Shown: piece after piece, positions 10,021-21,900 of the stretch
How the letters are laid out: each line of letters starts with the position of its first letter
Numbering within the stretch: position 1 is the first letter of the stretch
Source: Turritopsis dohrnii
Taxonomy: Eukaryota > Cnidaria > Hydrozoa > Anthoathecata > Oceaniidae
DNA length: 64,000 bases
Reading direction: 5' to 3'
Assembly: GCA_027922465.2 (NCBI GenBank)
Contig: BQMF02000340.1
Coordinates: 248,001-312,000 of the forward strand
Position numbers and translations under genes: made by a program
The notes under the pieces: model-generated
Told to the model about the DNA's origin: nothing
The model's database searches: none
The model's input: the letters and a program-made list of their open reading frames with translations, nothing else

Positions 10021-12204
10021 TATCCCGCGTAAAAGTTTTTTACGGGTTTTAACTACGAAAACGATGTGTCAAATCCTGCGTTCCCGTGTACGAACCGTGG
10101 GACGAAAAATTTAATCACTGAATTGGAAACGGAAAGTATACCCATGTTGTAGACCTCGAAAAACTGATCCAAAACGTGTGTGGTATCGTTTCATTACGAC
10201 CAATCTTTGCAGAGATATCGCCGATCAAAGATTTTGATGACGTCATAGCCGCAGTACCAAATAAAATAAAGGCTCAATTGGTGGGTCACCCAATCACCCG
10301 TGGCACTGACTCTAAAAAACGTCAGTTATCCCTATTACCCCTATGTCAGTTGAACCGAGGGAAAGGATTAGTCAATTAAATTTCGCTTGGAAACATAAAA
10401 GAATCAAAATAACATTACAAAATGTGAATTGAAAACAAATCGACACCTTCCAACTGTGTTTCTTTCGTGTGGAAGTGACATTGGACAGCAACCATTAATG
10501 AATTTTTGAAATGATATATAGTCTGTTCTTCCCAAAACCACCAACATCATGATAAAAACCATGAGTTTCATTTCTTTAACAGTTTACGTGCTTTTTTATT
10601 ATTAATATTACCTAAAAAATATTTCAATTGTATAAAAATACAGAGAAAGATAATCATGCTATGACATGGTTGAAATAAAAAAAGAAAACAAAAAGCAAAA
10701 AGAAAATTCATGTAGGTACCCATTTATCCTAAAAATAATTAATTACAAACACTAATTCAATAACAGAATTTGTAAAGCTTTAGATTAGAAAGTCTATAAA
10801 AGCAACCAATACTGTGAGTCAAAAGATTTAATAAAAATAATTGAAACAATGAAATACCCTACCAAAGCCATAATGTAATAGCAAAAACATTAAAAGACAA
10901 AAACAGATAAAAACATAATGCAAAACTTATAACACAAACTAATGTATAACCATGACAAAATATAAGAATTCATCCAGCAATGCAATGCTTTTTTTGTTTG
11001 TAGCACAGTCATATCACATATATTGTACAGCAATAATTACTGAATTTCTGAAATATAATTCATTCCTCTCTTAACTAACCCTTGCAACATCATATTTTAA
11101 CCATTTTTTCATTTCTTTATGGTTTATATTCTTTTCTGACCTAAAAGAAAAAGATTTCAGTAAAGAACAGCTGCTACAATCCACACTGCAACAACCGTAT
11201 TGAAGCAAACAAAAGCAAAACACATAAATGACAGACAGGCAGAGAGACAAACAACCAAACATCGTCAATAAAATAAAATATAAATCTAATAAAAAGCAGA
11301 CATGGTTGAGATGAGATAAGACTGCATAACACGTTCCCCATTTCGACAGTCATGAGAACCATTTCTAATAAATAAATCCTCTTTACTAACCAATGACGCG
11401 CGTTACCAAAACAAATTTTTACTGTGCTCCCCCTTCGTTGCTCCATCTCCTTTTCGCCTTCATCCAGCTTTCATCCAAACTTTCATGCAGCTTTCATCCA
11501 AACGATTGAATTACGTTGAATCTTACACTCACACATTGATAATTCAAAACAAACTTAAAATTGAAATTAAAACCACTCGTTACCGTGTAAATAAACATGT
11601 TTTTTTTTAGCATTTCTTCACTGCTCCGTCTTCTGTATAGCGATATTTCATAACTAAAACGTTAACAAACATAACTTACTTACGCATGTGTCACATGTTA
11701 AAAAAAAGCAATAAAAGTTTTGTAATAATACTTTCGTACAGACCTGTTCGTCCGTTCTGCACAGCACTTCTTCTGTATTCTCACTATGCTTTCACATTCT
11801 AAACAAACAACTAATCACTTACAAATGTGCTTTTATTAATCTAAAATACAATAACAATAAAAGTTTAACAATAAATAGTTTAATAAACAGCATGTATACA
11901 AACCTGTGTTTCTTCGTCAAACTCAGAACTGCGATAATGAAAATCGGTTATTAACGAACTAATTTTTTGGAAATCGTCAACCAATCAAAATGACGATGCG
12001 TTTTGATTGGTTTAAAAAACGTCAGATAAATTAATCGTCACACTTAGATTACGTAACATTAAAAAAAGTGTCTCTCACCTCTGCGTGGTTTTAAGACGAA
12101 AAGGGAAAAAATAAGAAGGCTTTGCCCGTGAACAAAAAAGTAAATATATCACTCTCTAAAATAGAAGTGGTATGCACAATCGCGAATTAGTATAATAAGA
12201 CTAG
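10021..12204 (+). repeat. CTAG-family long unit
   Basis: It starts TA-TCCCGCGTAAAAG, carries the conserved GATCGTTTC...TGACGTCATAGCCG block near its left end, and has a 1.7 kb A-rich interior. It ends GCGAATTAGTATAATAAGACTAG at 12204. Its interior is shared with the units at 2759, 12205 and 14932. No credible protein is seen; the short open frames are not conserved between copies. Confidence 0.7.
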
Positions 12205-14406
12205 CCGCCAAGGCGGCGTTGCTCGCCACCCATCTTCAGCATGCGTCCAGTTCACAAAAAACAAATTGAAGAATTGGCAATGATAAGTTTGCCCATGTTG
12301 TAGAGTGTGGAATATAACTGGTAAAATTTTTTAAAAAGATTAGTCAATTAAATTTCCCCTGGAGACATAAACCCAAACATCAAAATAATAATAAAAATTG
12401 GAACATCGAAGTTCTCCATGTTTTTTATGACCAGAAAATGAAATGAAGAACACATGCAAAACTTTTAATCAGAATGAAAATTTTTACCCTGGAGACGCGT
12501 ATTATAACCAAACATCGCAACACTTAAAATGCCCTACTATTGACCGAAAACTATTTTTTTGATACACATAAAATGCGAAGTAACTTCTACGTAAAACTAA
12601 TGCAAACTTATACACCAAAAGAATCCAACATCCTACTATTATAACAATACGTATTTGTGTTTGCATATGTATAGCACTGGAACTGAACTGAATAAAGATT
12701 TTGCAAAATTATTTTTTACCCTGGAGACGTGAAACAAACATTGCAACACTACTTCAGACCAAAATCATGTTTTTACATGCAAAAGATTTAATGCAGAAAC
12801 ATGGCAATACAACAAAGAAGTATATATTGTATACCCAGAATAGAAGTAACTTTAGTGTAAAAAAGCAATACATAAGAACACAAAAGCAAACATTGAATAA
12901 CATATACGAAATGTCAATTGAAAACAAATCGATACCTTCCAACTGTGTTTCTTTCGTGCCGAAGTTACATTAATTTTTAAAATTGATAATCTGTTCTTCA
13001 CCAACCATCAACATCATGATCTAAACCATGAGTTTCATTTCTTTATTGTTATTGTATTTTTGTTTTGCTTTTCTGAAAGAAAAAAGATTTCGAATGCATA
13101 ATGATTCAAACACCTAATTGTATTATGATAAAAAACAAACAAAAAAATGAAAAGGAACTTCAAGAACATATTAAACTTAAAAACAATAATTGAAGACTTA
13201 ATAACAGAATTTGTATAGGTAAAGATTTTTTAACATACAAAAACATTCAAAAAACATAAACATACTATGACGATATCAAAAGAAAGCAAAAGAAACTTCA
13301 AGAACGCATTTACCTTATGAATAATATTTAAAAACACAAACGTAATGACAGAATTTCTGTAGCTAAAGTGTTTATAATAAAAGAAAACATTCACATTTTT
13401 AATCTGAGTTCAAATCTCCTCTCTGGCTAATTCAAAACACAACAGTAAACAACCTTTTATTCTTTATTTATCCAGCATACTAACTGTGTTCTAACTGAGT
13501 AGATATATAATATTTTAACTTTAGGTTAACTTCAAACAAAATAGGATACCTTTCACTGCCAATTCACATGTTAGTAAACAACATTGATCATCTTCTGCAG
13601 CAATTTTCAAGCACTTCTAAACCCTTTCCTTCTATATTCATGCCTTTAAACAAATTACTAACACTTACTTTCCAGCACAAACATATATATTTATAAAACA
13701 CTTTCGCTACCATAGTAGTATATACCTGAAAACTTTCTGTATTTTCCAGTATATTTTGTACTGTAAACTTTCGCTAACATTTTTACAAACTGAACTGCTT
13801 TCTTCGTTTGGCAAAACTGCTTTTATACTTATCTGCGAAGTAGTACCTGAAAACTTTCTGTATTTTCCAATAGATTTTGTACTGTAAACACTTTCTCTAC
13901 TTTCTAGCAAGTTTCTACTGTACATACAGTACATTTTCTACCGCAAACATGTACGTACTAAATATACTTTCTTTCTGCCATGTTGCAATGTATTATTGCA
14001 CTGAAAAACATAAATCAGACTTGTTCATTTGCCAGAACTGTTTTACTTCTGAAAGTGATGTAAATCTTCCGTTAACAATAAGCCTTTTGTGCATTTTAAG
14101 TAACGTAAATAAACTCACCGACCAATCTTTGCATCACCAGTTCGTCGTGAATAATAATTTAGCAATGGATTCCGTTTTGATTTTCGGCAACCAATCAAAA
14201 TGACGAAAAAAAGGTTTCTTGCGTTTTGATTGGTTTAAAAAACGTCAGATAAATTAATCGTCTTATTAAGTGTCTCTCACCTCTACATGGTTTTACGACG
14301 AAAAGGGAAAAAATAAGAAGGTTTTGACCGTGAAAAAAAAAGTAAATATATCACTCTCTAAAATAAAGGTGTGACACACAATCGCGAGTTAGTATAATAA
14401 GACTAG
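12205..14406 (+). repeat. CTAG-family long unit with alternative 5' end
   Basis: It begins CCGCCAAGGCGGCG (an imperfect palindrome) instead of TCCCG and ends GCGAGTTAGTATAATAAGACTAG at 14406. The interior matches the other long units, including ACCTTCCAACTGTG near 12935 and a TTTTGATTGGTT pair near 14180-14235. Confidence 0.65.
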
Positions 14407-14931
14407 TAACTCGCGTAAAAGCTTTTTACAGCTCTATTTTCGAAAATAGGTGATAAAAAATTAAATTACAGAATCGCGGCTCAAAAGTGTACCCATGTTG
14501 TAGATCTCGAAAAACTGAGCAAAAAAATGTATGGGATCGTTTCGCTACGACCAATGGTTGCAGAGATATCGTCGATCAAAGATTTTGATGACGTCATAAC
14601 CGCAATACCAAATAAAATTTGGGCCGAAATGGTGTGTCACCCTATCACCCCTATCGCGGACCCTTAAAAACGTCAGTTATCCCTATTGGTTCTCGAGATA
14701 TTTCCCCAAAAACGTCACGTTCGATTGGGGATGCAATGCAATGATTCCCCCGCGATATGATAAAAAAACTGACGTCACGCCGCGTGCTATTATACTAATC
14801 GTCAATTATCAATGGCCTGACGAAAAATTGACCACGATTAAGAAGATTTTGACCATTAAAAAACAAAAAAAAAACAGCACTCTCTAAGTTAAATGTGTTA
14901 CACACATTGCGGATTAGTATAATAAGACTAG
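14407..14931 (+). repeat. CTAG-family short unit
   Basis: It begins TAACTCGCGTAAAAGC, carries the conserved block and two TGACGTCA palindromes (14589-14596, 14770-14777), and ends CACACATTGCGGATTAGTATAATAAGACTAG. Confidence 0.7.
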
Positions 14932-16238
14932 TAACTCACGTAAAAGTTTTTTACGGCTTTAATTTTGAAACAGATGTACAAAAATCCCGCATTCCCGTGT
15001 GCGAACCCCGTAACGAAAAATTAAATCAAGGAATCGGGACTGGAAAGTGTACTGATGTTGCAGAGCTCGAAAAACTGATCAAAAAAATGTATGGGATCGT
15101 TTCGCTACGACCAACCGTTGCAGAGATATCGTCGATCAAAGATTTTGATGACGTCATAGCCGCAGTACCAAATAAAATTTAGGCCCAAATGTTGCGTCAC
15201 CCCATCACCCGTATCGTGGACACTAAAAAACGTCAGTTATCTTTATTGGTTCTGGAGATATTTCACCAGAAACGTCGCGTTCGATTGGCAATGCAATGCA
15301 GTGATTGCAGGATGCGTCCAGTTCACGAAAAATAAAATGTAGAATTGGCAATGATAACTTTGCCCATGTTGTAGAGTGTTGAATATAACTGGTAAAATTT
15401 TTTTTACAGTTTTAGTCAATGTGAGTTGAACCGAGAGAAAGGATTAGTCAATTAAATTTCCCCTGGAGACATAAAAAAATCAAACATCAAAATAATAATA
15501 AAAGTTGGAACATCAAAATTCTCGATATTTCCTTTTTTTGACCAAAACCATGTTTTTTATACACAGAAGATGAAATGAAGAACACATGCAAAACCAATTA
15601 CCAACTAATTACCTAATCAGAATGAAACTTTTTACCCCGAAGATGCGAATTATAACGAAACATTGCAGCACTTAAAATGCCCTACTATTGACCGAAAACA
15701 GTTTTTTTGATACACAGAAAATGCAAAGTAACTTATAAAACTTGTTTTTTTTTACGCTGGAGACGTGAAACAAACATTGCAACACTTAAAATGCCCTATT
15801 TCAGACCAAAATCATGTTTTTACGTGCAGAAGATTTAATGCAAAAACAAATGGCAATACAACAAAGAAATATATATTGTATACGCAAAATAGAATTAACT
15901 TTAATTAACTTTTATTAACTTTTAAAAAAGCAATTCATAATACAGAACACAAAAACCAAAAAAAATAACATTACAAAATGTGAATTGAAAACAAATCTAT
16001 ACCTTCCAACTGCGTTTCTTTCGTGAGGAAGTTACATTGGACAGCAACCATTAATGAATTTTTGAAATGGTATATAGTCTGTTCTTCCCAAAACCATCAA
16101 CATCATGATAAAAACCATGAGTTTCATTTCTTTAACAGTTTACGTGCTTTTTTATTATTAATCTTACCTAAAAAATATTTCAATTGTATAAAAATACAGA
16201 GAAAGATTATCATGCTATGACATGGTTGAAATAAAAAA
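14932..16238 (+). repeat. CTAG-family unit truncated by a retrotransposon
   Basis: It begins TAACTCACGTAAAAG with the conserved block and TGACGTCA (15149-15156). From about 15300 it continues with the long-unit interior. It stops abruptly in GACATGGTTGAAATAAAAAA, where the intact copy at 10664 continues AAGAAAACAAAAAGC; the DIRS/Ngaro element starts at that point. The missing right half is not found beyond 20417. Confidence 0.65.
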
Positions 16239-16275
16239 CCCAAGACTCCCGGAAGAAGACTCGAAAGAATAGCTG

Positions 16276-17050
16276 TCAAGCTTCACACTTGGTAAGTGCT
16301 CGCTTAACAAGGAGTTCTTTGCAAATATTACAAAGTGTAAATAGATCTTTGATCCAACGACGTATGGAATCAAGGGATATTTCTCTATATGGTTTTTTGA
16401 TGGTTATGAGAATTTTATTGATATTAGAGTGTTGGATTTTATGACTTCTTCTCTTCAAATACTCTTTGTGGCAGTCTACTATACAAAGTTTCTTATCTAG
16501 ATAGGCCCTATTTTCGAATACATCTAGTTTTCTACCTGGTCTAGAGTGCTTGAGCACATGCTGTGGTGCAAAAGTAACACTTATATCAGTAATAACCATA
16601 TGGTCAACCTCAAACCAATAAATGGTGTTGATACGTTGACCCCCTAATAATAGTAGTGATATGACTACTTTGTAGGACAAAAGTTTGTCAGTAAGGTTGA
16701 CATTATCTGGGCTATTTCTGAAAAAGTCAAAGACCAGTTTTACATCCCAAATGTAACCATATTTTGGTTTTGGTGGCCTCAAATTGAACAATCCTTTGAA
16801 ATATTTATTCATTAGTGGATGTTCTGAAAGATGTTTATAAGGAGGAATGTAGATATATTGTGCAACAGCATTTTTGGCTGATCTAATGAGGCTAATTGAA
16901 AGGTTTTTGTCATAGAGAGTACTTAAAAAATCTATAACATTATAGATGTTAACATTATTAATGTCAATATTTTGAAGAGAACAAAATCCTAGAAATTGCC
17001 TCCAATAGGTGGCATACTTATTTTTCGTGGAATCACGAGTAGCCGATTCT
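16276..17050 (-). pseudogene. Tyrosine recombinase of the DIRS/Ngaro element, 3'-truncated
   Basis: About 260 residues on the - strand resemble a phage-integrase-fold recombinase, which in this group integrates the circular cDNA. Visible parts are an N-terminal SAM-like helical region (KNKYATYWRQFLGFC) and box I with the first catalytic Arg in LLLLGGQRINTIYWF. Near the end is SLDSIRRWIKDLFTLCNI, the helix that normally comes before box II. The HxxR box and the nucleophile Tyr that should follow are absent: the frame ends CEA-stop at 16276, about 40 bp from the element end. It therefore cannot be catalytic. The frame runs upstream to 17328, but the part beyond about 17050 overlaps the RNase H-side frame and is probably not recombinase. 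Confidence 0.8.
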
Positions 17051-17078
17051 AAGATCATCTTAGTGGATGAAGAAATGC

Positions 17079-18860
17079 TCAAACCTTCATGTCCAAAGCC
17101 AGTAGCTGTAACTTTTTCCATAAGGGTTGTTTTCCCCCTGGTTGTTGAGTTAACAGTAACAGATCTGGTTGTGGTCGAAAAACCAGCTTCCTTGTGGCCG
17201 CTTTTATTGCTTGTGGATACCACGGCTGGCTGGGCCAGTCTGGCACCAGAAGCACCACATGTGCTTTTTCTTTCTTTACTTTCGCCAAAACTTGTCCAAC
17301 TAGGCTGAAAGGAGGAAAAGCATAACAAAATTTATCAGACCATGAAAGAGAAAATGCATCTACAGCATGGGATTCTGGCTCAGGATGCCAAGATACGTAT
17401 TTTGTAAGCTGTTTATTAAGCCTTGTTGCAAATAAATCAATGTCAGGTAGTCCAAATTTATGTATAATATCTGTAAATTTGTTTGGATTTAGCATCCATT
17501 CAATGGCTGCATTGAATGTTCTGGATTTTTCATCTGCAGTTTTATTTTCTTTGCCTGGTATAAAGGCTGCAGATATCCAAAGAGAGTGTTCAATACACCA
17601 AAGCCATATTTTTTTTGGCTTGCATATTGCATTCAATGGATTTGATACCTCCCATATTGTTGATATAGGCAATGGCTGTGCTGTTGTCTGACATAATACG
17701 TACATGTTTATAATGCTTGTTCTTGCAATAATTAACAAGACCAATGTAGTTTGCCTCTAATTCTAGCACATTGCTGTGCTTCTGTGCATTTTTAGCATTC
17801 CAAAGGCCACCTGATGGATTAACTCCGTCAGTGATACCCCAACCTAAATTACTGGCATCTGTATAAATTGTCAGATCAACAGAAGGGATGTGAATATCTT
17901 TAATACTTGAATGGATATTTTTGATCCACCAATTCAGTTCTGCTATAGAGTCACTTGACAAATGACATTTTTTGTCAAAATTTCCATGACCTATCTGAAG
18001 TGCTTGGAATTTGTCAAGTTCAAGATGTTTATAATATAAAATCTGCCATGTGGAACAGCAGGGAATGAAGCAACTAAATTGCCTATTACTTTGGCAACAA
18101 GTATTATGGAAGGTTTACGATGTGAAATTAGTTCTAAACAGAGATCATGGATTTTGTTTTTCTTTTCTGGAGTGAGTTGCATAGTCATATGTATTGAATC
18201 AAAAATAAAGCCTAAAAAGGTCATACGTTGCGTAGGGATAAGTATAGATTTATCCACATGAATAGTAAAACCCAACGATCTCAGAAGTTGTACAGTAGCA
18301 GTAACATTATCTCTGCAGAGTTGCTGAGTAGATCCCTGTAAATAGGTATCGTCCACATATATGGCTGATATATATCTTAGACTACGTAAGAACGTAAATG
18401 GGCACTTAAGTACCTTGGTGAAAACTCTTATAGCAGGACCATATCCATTAGGCATGCAAATAAATTGAAATAAAAATTTGTCAATAAGGAATTTTAAATA
18501 CTTTTGGTGTTCCTGAAATATGGGAATAGAGTAAAAAGCATCTTTAAGGTCAACAGATGCCATGAAACAATCTTTTTCAATGGCATTAATAACATTGTTA
18601 ATCGACTCCATTTTAAAATGCTTGTATTGCATATATTTATTGAACTTTTTTAAGTTTAAAATCATTCTAAAATTTCCATCTTTTTTGGGTCTGGTGAAAA
18701 CACCCGAAACGAAATCACCAGGCTGACGTACAGTATTAACAACTACCTTTTTAATGGAAAGTTTTTGAATTTCACTTAATATAAATTGAGTTTCCACTAA
18801 TGAAAGGGTGTGAATATGAAAATTATCGTCAAGGGGAAGTGATTCGAAGTCTAGTTTCAA
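17079..18860 (-). pseudogene. Reverse transcriptase-RNase H of the DIRS/Ngaro element
   Basis: The RT lies at 18860-17991. It has SGVFTRPKKDGNFRMILNLK, the catalytic VDLKDAFYSIP and the YVDD box (ISAIYVDDTYLQGS), then LTPEKKNKIHDL. A frameshift near 18035 moves the reading to the frame with HLELDKFQAL and SSDSIAELNWW, then RNase H (TIYTDASNLGWG, LELEANYIGL, SDNSTAIAYINN). A second frameshift near 17600-17650 leads to IPGKENKTADEKSR and a C-terminal region with DIDLFATRLNKQ and VPDWPSQPWYPQ, typical of DIRS/Ngaro polyproteins. Catalytic Asp residues are present, but the frame is broken at least twice. Its job would have been cDNA synthesis from the element RNA. Confidence 0.85.
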
Positions 18861-19021
18861 TCCAAATTTGACTATATCTAAGATCCATGGATCTTGGCTA
18901 ATGTCATACTAGGCCTTAAGGTGTTTTTTAATATTTCCCCCTTGGTATATAGAGACTTCATGGTGAAGAATGTCCAAAAAGTCAGTTGAAATGGAGCCAT
19001 CCGAATTAAACATACATACCT

Positions 19022-20242
19022 CTAGTTCTTTTTCTTCAGGTATGTTTGGTTTCCATTGTTCCGTTTTGGGTATTTCTGACCCTGTTTTTGGTACCCAAAT
19101 GACCTCTGGTTCCCTGGGGTTTTTGAGAACCTGTAGGCGTTTTTTGCCTTTGTAAAGGTGTTTTTCCTGCTCTTTAGTTTGTTAGTGCCATTGATTTCAG
19201 CCAACCTTTTATTAAGATCATCCCCAAAAAGAAGTTTTGAGTCAGATGGCACATTAACCGCAAGGGATTTTTCATCTGCCACAAGCGAATATGACAAATA
19301 TTCTCTTCTTAATTGCTCGTTAGAATTATGTGCATGGGTAAGAAGAGCTAATGAATCCATGCTTTTCCTTACTGCAGAATTGATGGTGTCTTTGTATTGG
19401 TTGACGGAGGAATTTTTGTCCTTTCTGGTTTTGAGCAGTTCATCCACGGATTGCAAAACGAAACTAGTCGATCTAACAATCAAATTTTGGATTCGTTGCA
19501 TTTTGACGTCAAACGTTCTTTGTTTGGCGGACAAAACTTGCGACCAAATCTCTGGATTGACAGACCTAGTCTCAAGATTACAGTTCTCTGGAATAGGATA
19601 GGCCTTAGCTTTTTCCGTGACTTTTTCCAAAGAAAGAGGTTTCCCTGAAATGTTGTTAAAACATTGCGCTATATTAGAAGCAATGGGAGGTCCAAACTCT
19701 TTTTGTTCCACAAAATTTGCAGATGACTTGTTCTATAATGTCAGATGAATCATTGCAAAGTTCGTCGATTCTGTGATCCATATCGGATTGGCTTGGTAAA
19801 GAAATACCATCATCAAAGCCACCATCAACTTCTGTATGTTTCACAGATTTTGATCGTTTTTGAGGCGTGGTCACTATATTTAAGTGTTGAGCTTTCCTCT
19901 TAGTAGAGGAAGCTTGCCTCTGCGGAGTGGCAACAAACCCGGTGTATGGAAAGGTCATTGTGGAGGAGCTACCTACACTACCTTCTCCCACTGTGTGTTG
20001 TGCTTTCTGCACTGTTTACTGATGAATCACATCAGTCAATGTATCTATTTTTTTGTAACAGCTGTTGCAAAAATATGCCATTACTAGAACCTAGTTCGAA
20101 ATTTTTCTGGTACTAAATGTAACGGATCTGACTGCTGCTGTTGTTGTTGCTGTAAAGCAGAATTGCTTTCAACAACAGTGTCAGTGTCAGCTTCATTACC
20201 TTGAAGCAATAACATTTCTTCTTCATTAGAAAAAACAGACAT
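19022..20242 (-). pseudogene. Gag-like ORF of the DIRS/Ngaro element
   Basis: Three overlapping pieces read on the - strand. An ATG at 20242 opens a 52-codon frame with a run of seven Gln. An ATG near 20073 opens a frame starting MAYFCNSCYKK (a C-x2-C pair), which meets a TAA near 20010 and continues in frame with a Ser/Thr/Lys-rich stretch (ATPQRQASSTKRKAQ). Near 19700 the reading shifts by one into the frame with VNPEIWSQVLSAKQRTFDVK, a motif common to DIRS-group Gag-like proteins, then a helical region and a basic tail (KSRKNTFTKAKNAYRF, KYPKRNNGN) that could bind nucleic acid. It is broken by a stop and a frameshift. Confidence 0.65.
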
Positions 20243-20417
20243 AGTATATAAGGAATTAGAAAATTGTATTAGGAAAACTTATCTATCCTTTGTGATGAAG
20301 CAGTTTCTTGAAGTGAAGACGACGTCTGTACGCACTGATCATCAAAGCTGTAATGTAACGCACTGATGGTCAGCGCTGGCATTCGCTTACCCAACTCACG
20401 GAAGAAGCGAGAAAGAA

Positions 20418-20819
20418 CATCATAAAAACTCACCTATTAGAAAGGTTGTTTCTTTTCATAAATTTTTGAAACCATACTTCAATTGCAACAAACGCATCCT
20501 TCGAAGCTGTGTTTTCTTCATTTAAAAACAACAAGGAAAACTTTATCAAAGTAACCGTGATAGGCAGACGAAAACGTGAAGTAGGGCTTGTTATACCAAC
20601 AAAATTGGAATGTAAACAGAAGGCAGTTGTACTGGATGAAGAGCTGTCAAAACGAAAGAAGAAATTTGTTACCTTAGAGCTACTTCATCAAGGAAAAGTT
20701 TATCATAGGAAATTTCCTTCCTTTTTGAACTTTACTTAATATGATTTTGAAATACAGTTATTAAATCAGCTTTTAATCGCTTTTATTTTTTACCCACTTC
20801 TTGGTTGCGTATAAATATG
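20418..20819. other. Unassigned stretch with a short basic ORF
   Basis: A + strand frame at 20509-20739 (76 codons) is lysine/arginine-rich (VIGRRKREVGLVIP, SKRKKKFVTLELL). I do not recognise it. It sits between the retrotransposon and a pogo-like terminus, so it may be part of the older element that the retrotransposon entered. There is no clear promoter or intron signal. Confidence 0.25.
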
Positions 20820-20935
20820 AATGAATGAATATACAAGCGCCCCCTGTATAGTAAAAGATTTCGAATAAGCGCCCCCTACCACGTAGTGGCCGCTTATTAG
20901 AGAGTGGGCGCTTATTAGAGCGTTTACGGTATTTC
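20820..20935. mobile_element. Terminus of a pogo/Tigger-like DNA transposon
   Basis: The sequence has several direct copies of the core AATAAGCGCCCC or its inverse (GGGCGCTTATTAGAG, CCGCTTATTAGAGAG) and ends GCGTTTACGGTA. Reversed, this reads TACCGTAAACGCTCTAATAAGCGCCC, close to pogo-superfamily ends, with TA as the likely target. The other end was not found. The link to the transposase remnant at 8038 is open. Confidence 0.45.
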
Positions 20936-21900
20936 ATATCCTCCTCTATTCACCCAGAATTCCCCAGATGTTTTGCAGAATTAAGCATAACAGTATGATG
21001 AGGGAGCATCAAATCAGGGTGAATCTGAATTCCAAGAGATTGAGACCAGAGCAAAACGTTACCAGTAAGAGAAAATTTGACTTGTAGTGTCTGATGATGA
21101 ATGTAATTAACTGTTAATTTTGATGAGTTATAAAAATATTCATTTTGAACCCGTACGATTCTGTTGTTGCTTTATGTGAAACGTGTCCTACAGGTTCCTA
21201 AGATTTTGGAGAAAATAAGATGAAGAAAACAAAAACATTGGCAAAACAAGTTTTTCCCTTCAAGAATGACTCACTGCTTACCTTTTATGTCTAAAAGGCT
21301 GCATAGAAGCTGCTTGTGTTACCATAATTTTAAGGTAGTGGATGTTGATTTTTTCGTAAAGTTTTGAGTGAAATATCTTCAAAACAAAAAAAACACTGAT
21401 ATTTCTAGTTTTTTCCCATTAATATTTGAAGTATGGTCTACTCATTTTCATTTTTCTTATGGCTGGGAAAACTTCATAACTCATAAAAATCGGTTAATAA
21501 GAACTAGTACCTAATATTAGGTATATTAGCTGGTAGTTCTTATTAACCAATTTCTTATTAACCAATTTCACAATTTTCTTGCTTTTTCTTTGTATTCAAC
21601 AGCAACCTCACGGTTCTTCTCTCAAAGAAATATGCTGTTGAATGTTCCAAAGCCATGCTTTCGGCTTAGGACTTGAAACTGCTTGAATCAGCAATAATAA
21701 TCGCATAAATTAAGCAACGAAGCAAATTAGAACTTCGTAGGCGAACCCGTGCAAATTTCTGTCACTTTGACCGCCATATTATTTTCAACAGAAGCAACTC
21801 CAGGGCGTCCGCAAAATTAAATGTCCTCCTTTGAACGAATATGATGAAATGTCTACATTAGTTGGCTGTCTACATTGTCTTAAGGATTTCAAAGATCTGG
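20936..21900. other. Non-coding stretch with hairpin near 21500
   Basis: No gene is seen. At 21488-21507 TCGGTTAATAAGAACTA is inverted at 21533-21552 (TAGTTCTTATTAACCAATTT). CTTATTAACCAATTT is then repeated directly once more. A second small inverted pair, TTCAACAGCA/TGCTGTTGAA, lies near 21595-21641. Confidence 0.5.

Larger units (their letters stand above)
8306..16238 (+). repeat. Head-to-tail array of CTAG-family (Helitron-like) units
   Basis: Nine consecutive same-orientation units are joined at CTAG or its variants: 8306-8458, 8459-8758, 8759-9112, 9113-9465, 9466-10020, 10021-12204, 12205-14406, 14407-14931 and 14932-16238 (truncated). All complete 3' ends share CACTCTCTAA, then an imperfect GTGT/ACAC or GTG/CAC mini-hairpin, then GAATTAGTATAATAAGACTAG or close variants. 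Two 5' types occur: TCCCGCGTAAAAG-like and GCCGCCAAGG-like. Interiors range from 150 bp to 2.2 kb. TC...CTAG termini with no target duplication fit Helitrons or Helentron-like derivatives, but no autonomous protein is encoded here. Confidence 0.75.
16239..20417 (-). mobile_element. Tyrosine-recombinase retrotransposon (DIRS/Ngaro type), decayed
   Basis: On the - strand this contains, in order, a Gag-like ORF, reverse transcriptase, RNase H and a tyrosine recombinase, which is the DIRS-group layout. Both ends carry a related direct repeat: CCCAAGACTCCCGGAAGAAG at 16239 and CCCAACTCACGGAAGAAG at 20390, each followed by a GAAAGAA-containing tail. Direct rather than inverted end repeats fit Ngaro/PAT-like elements better than classical DIRS. 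Several frameshifts and one stop break the genes, and the recombinase lacks its last catalytic boxes, so the copy is dead. Confidence 0.8.

Noticed and set aside
17009..17308. Hydrophobic + strand ORF (and others at 19158-19601, 18079-18261)
   Set aside because: They are antisense shadows of the RNase H/recombinase and Gag frames of the DIRS/Ngaro element.
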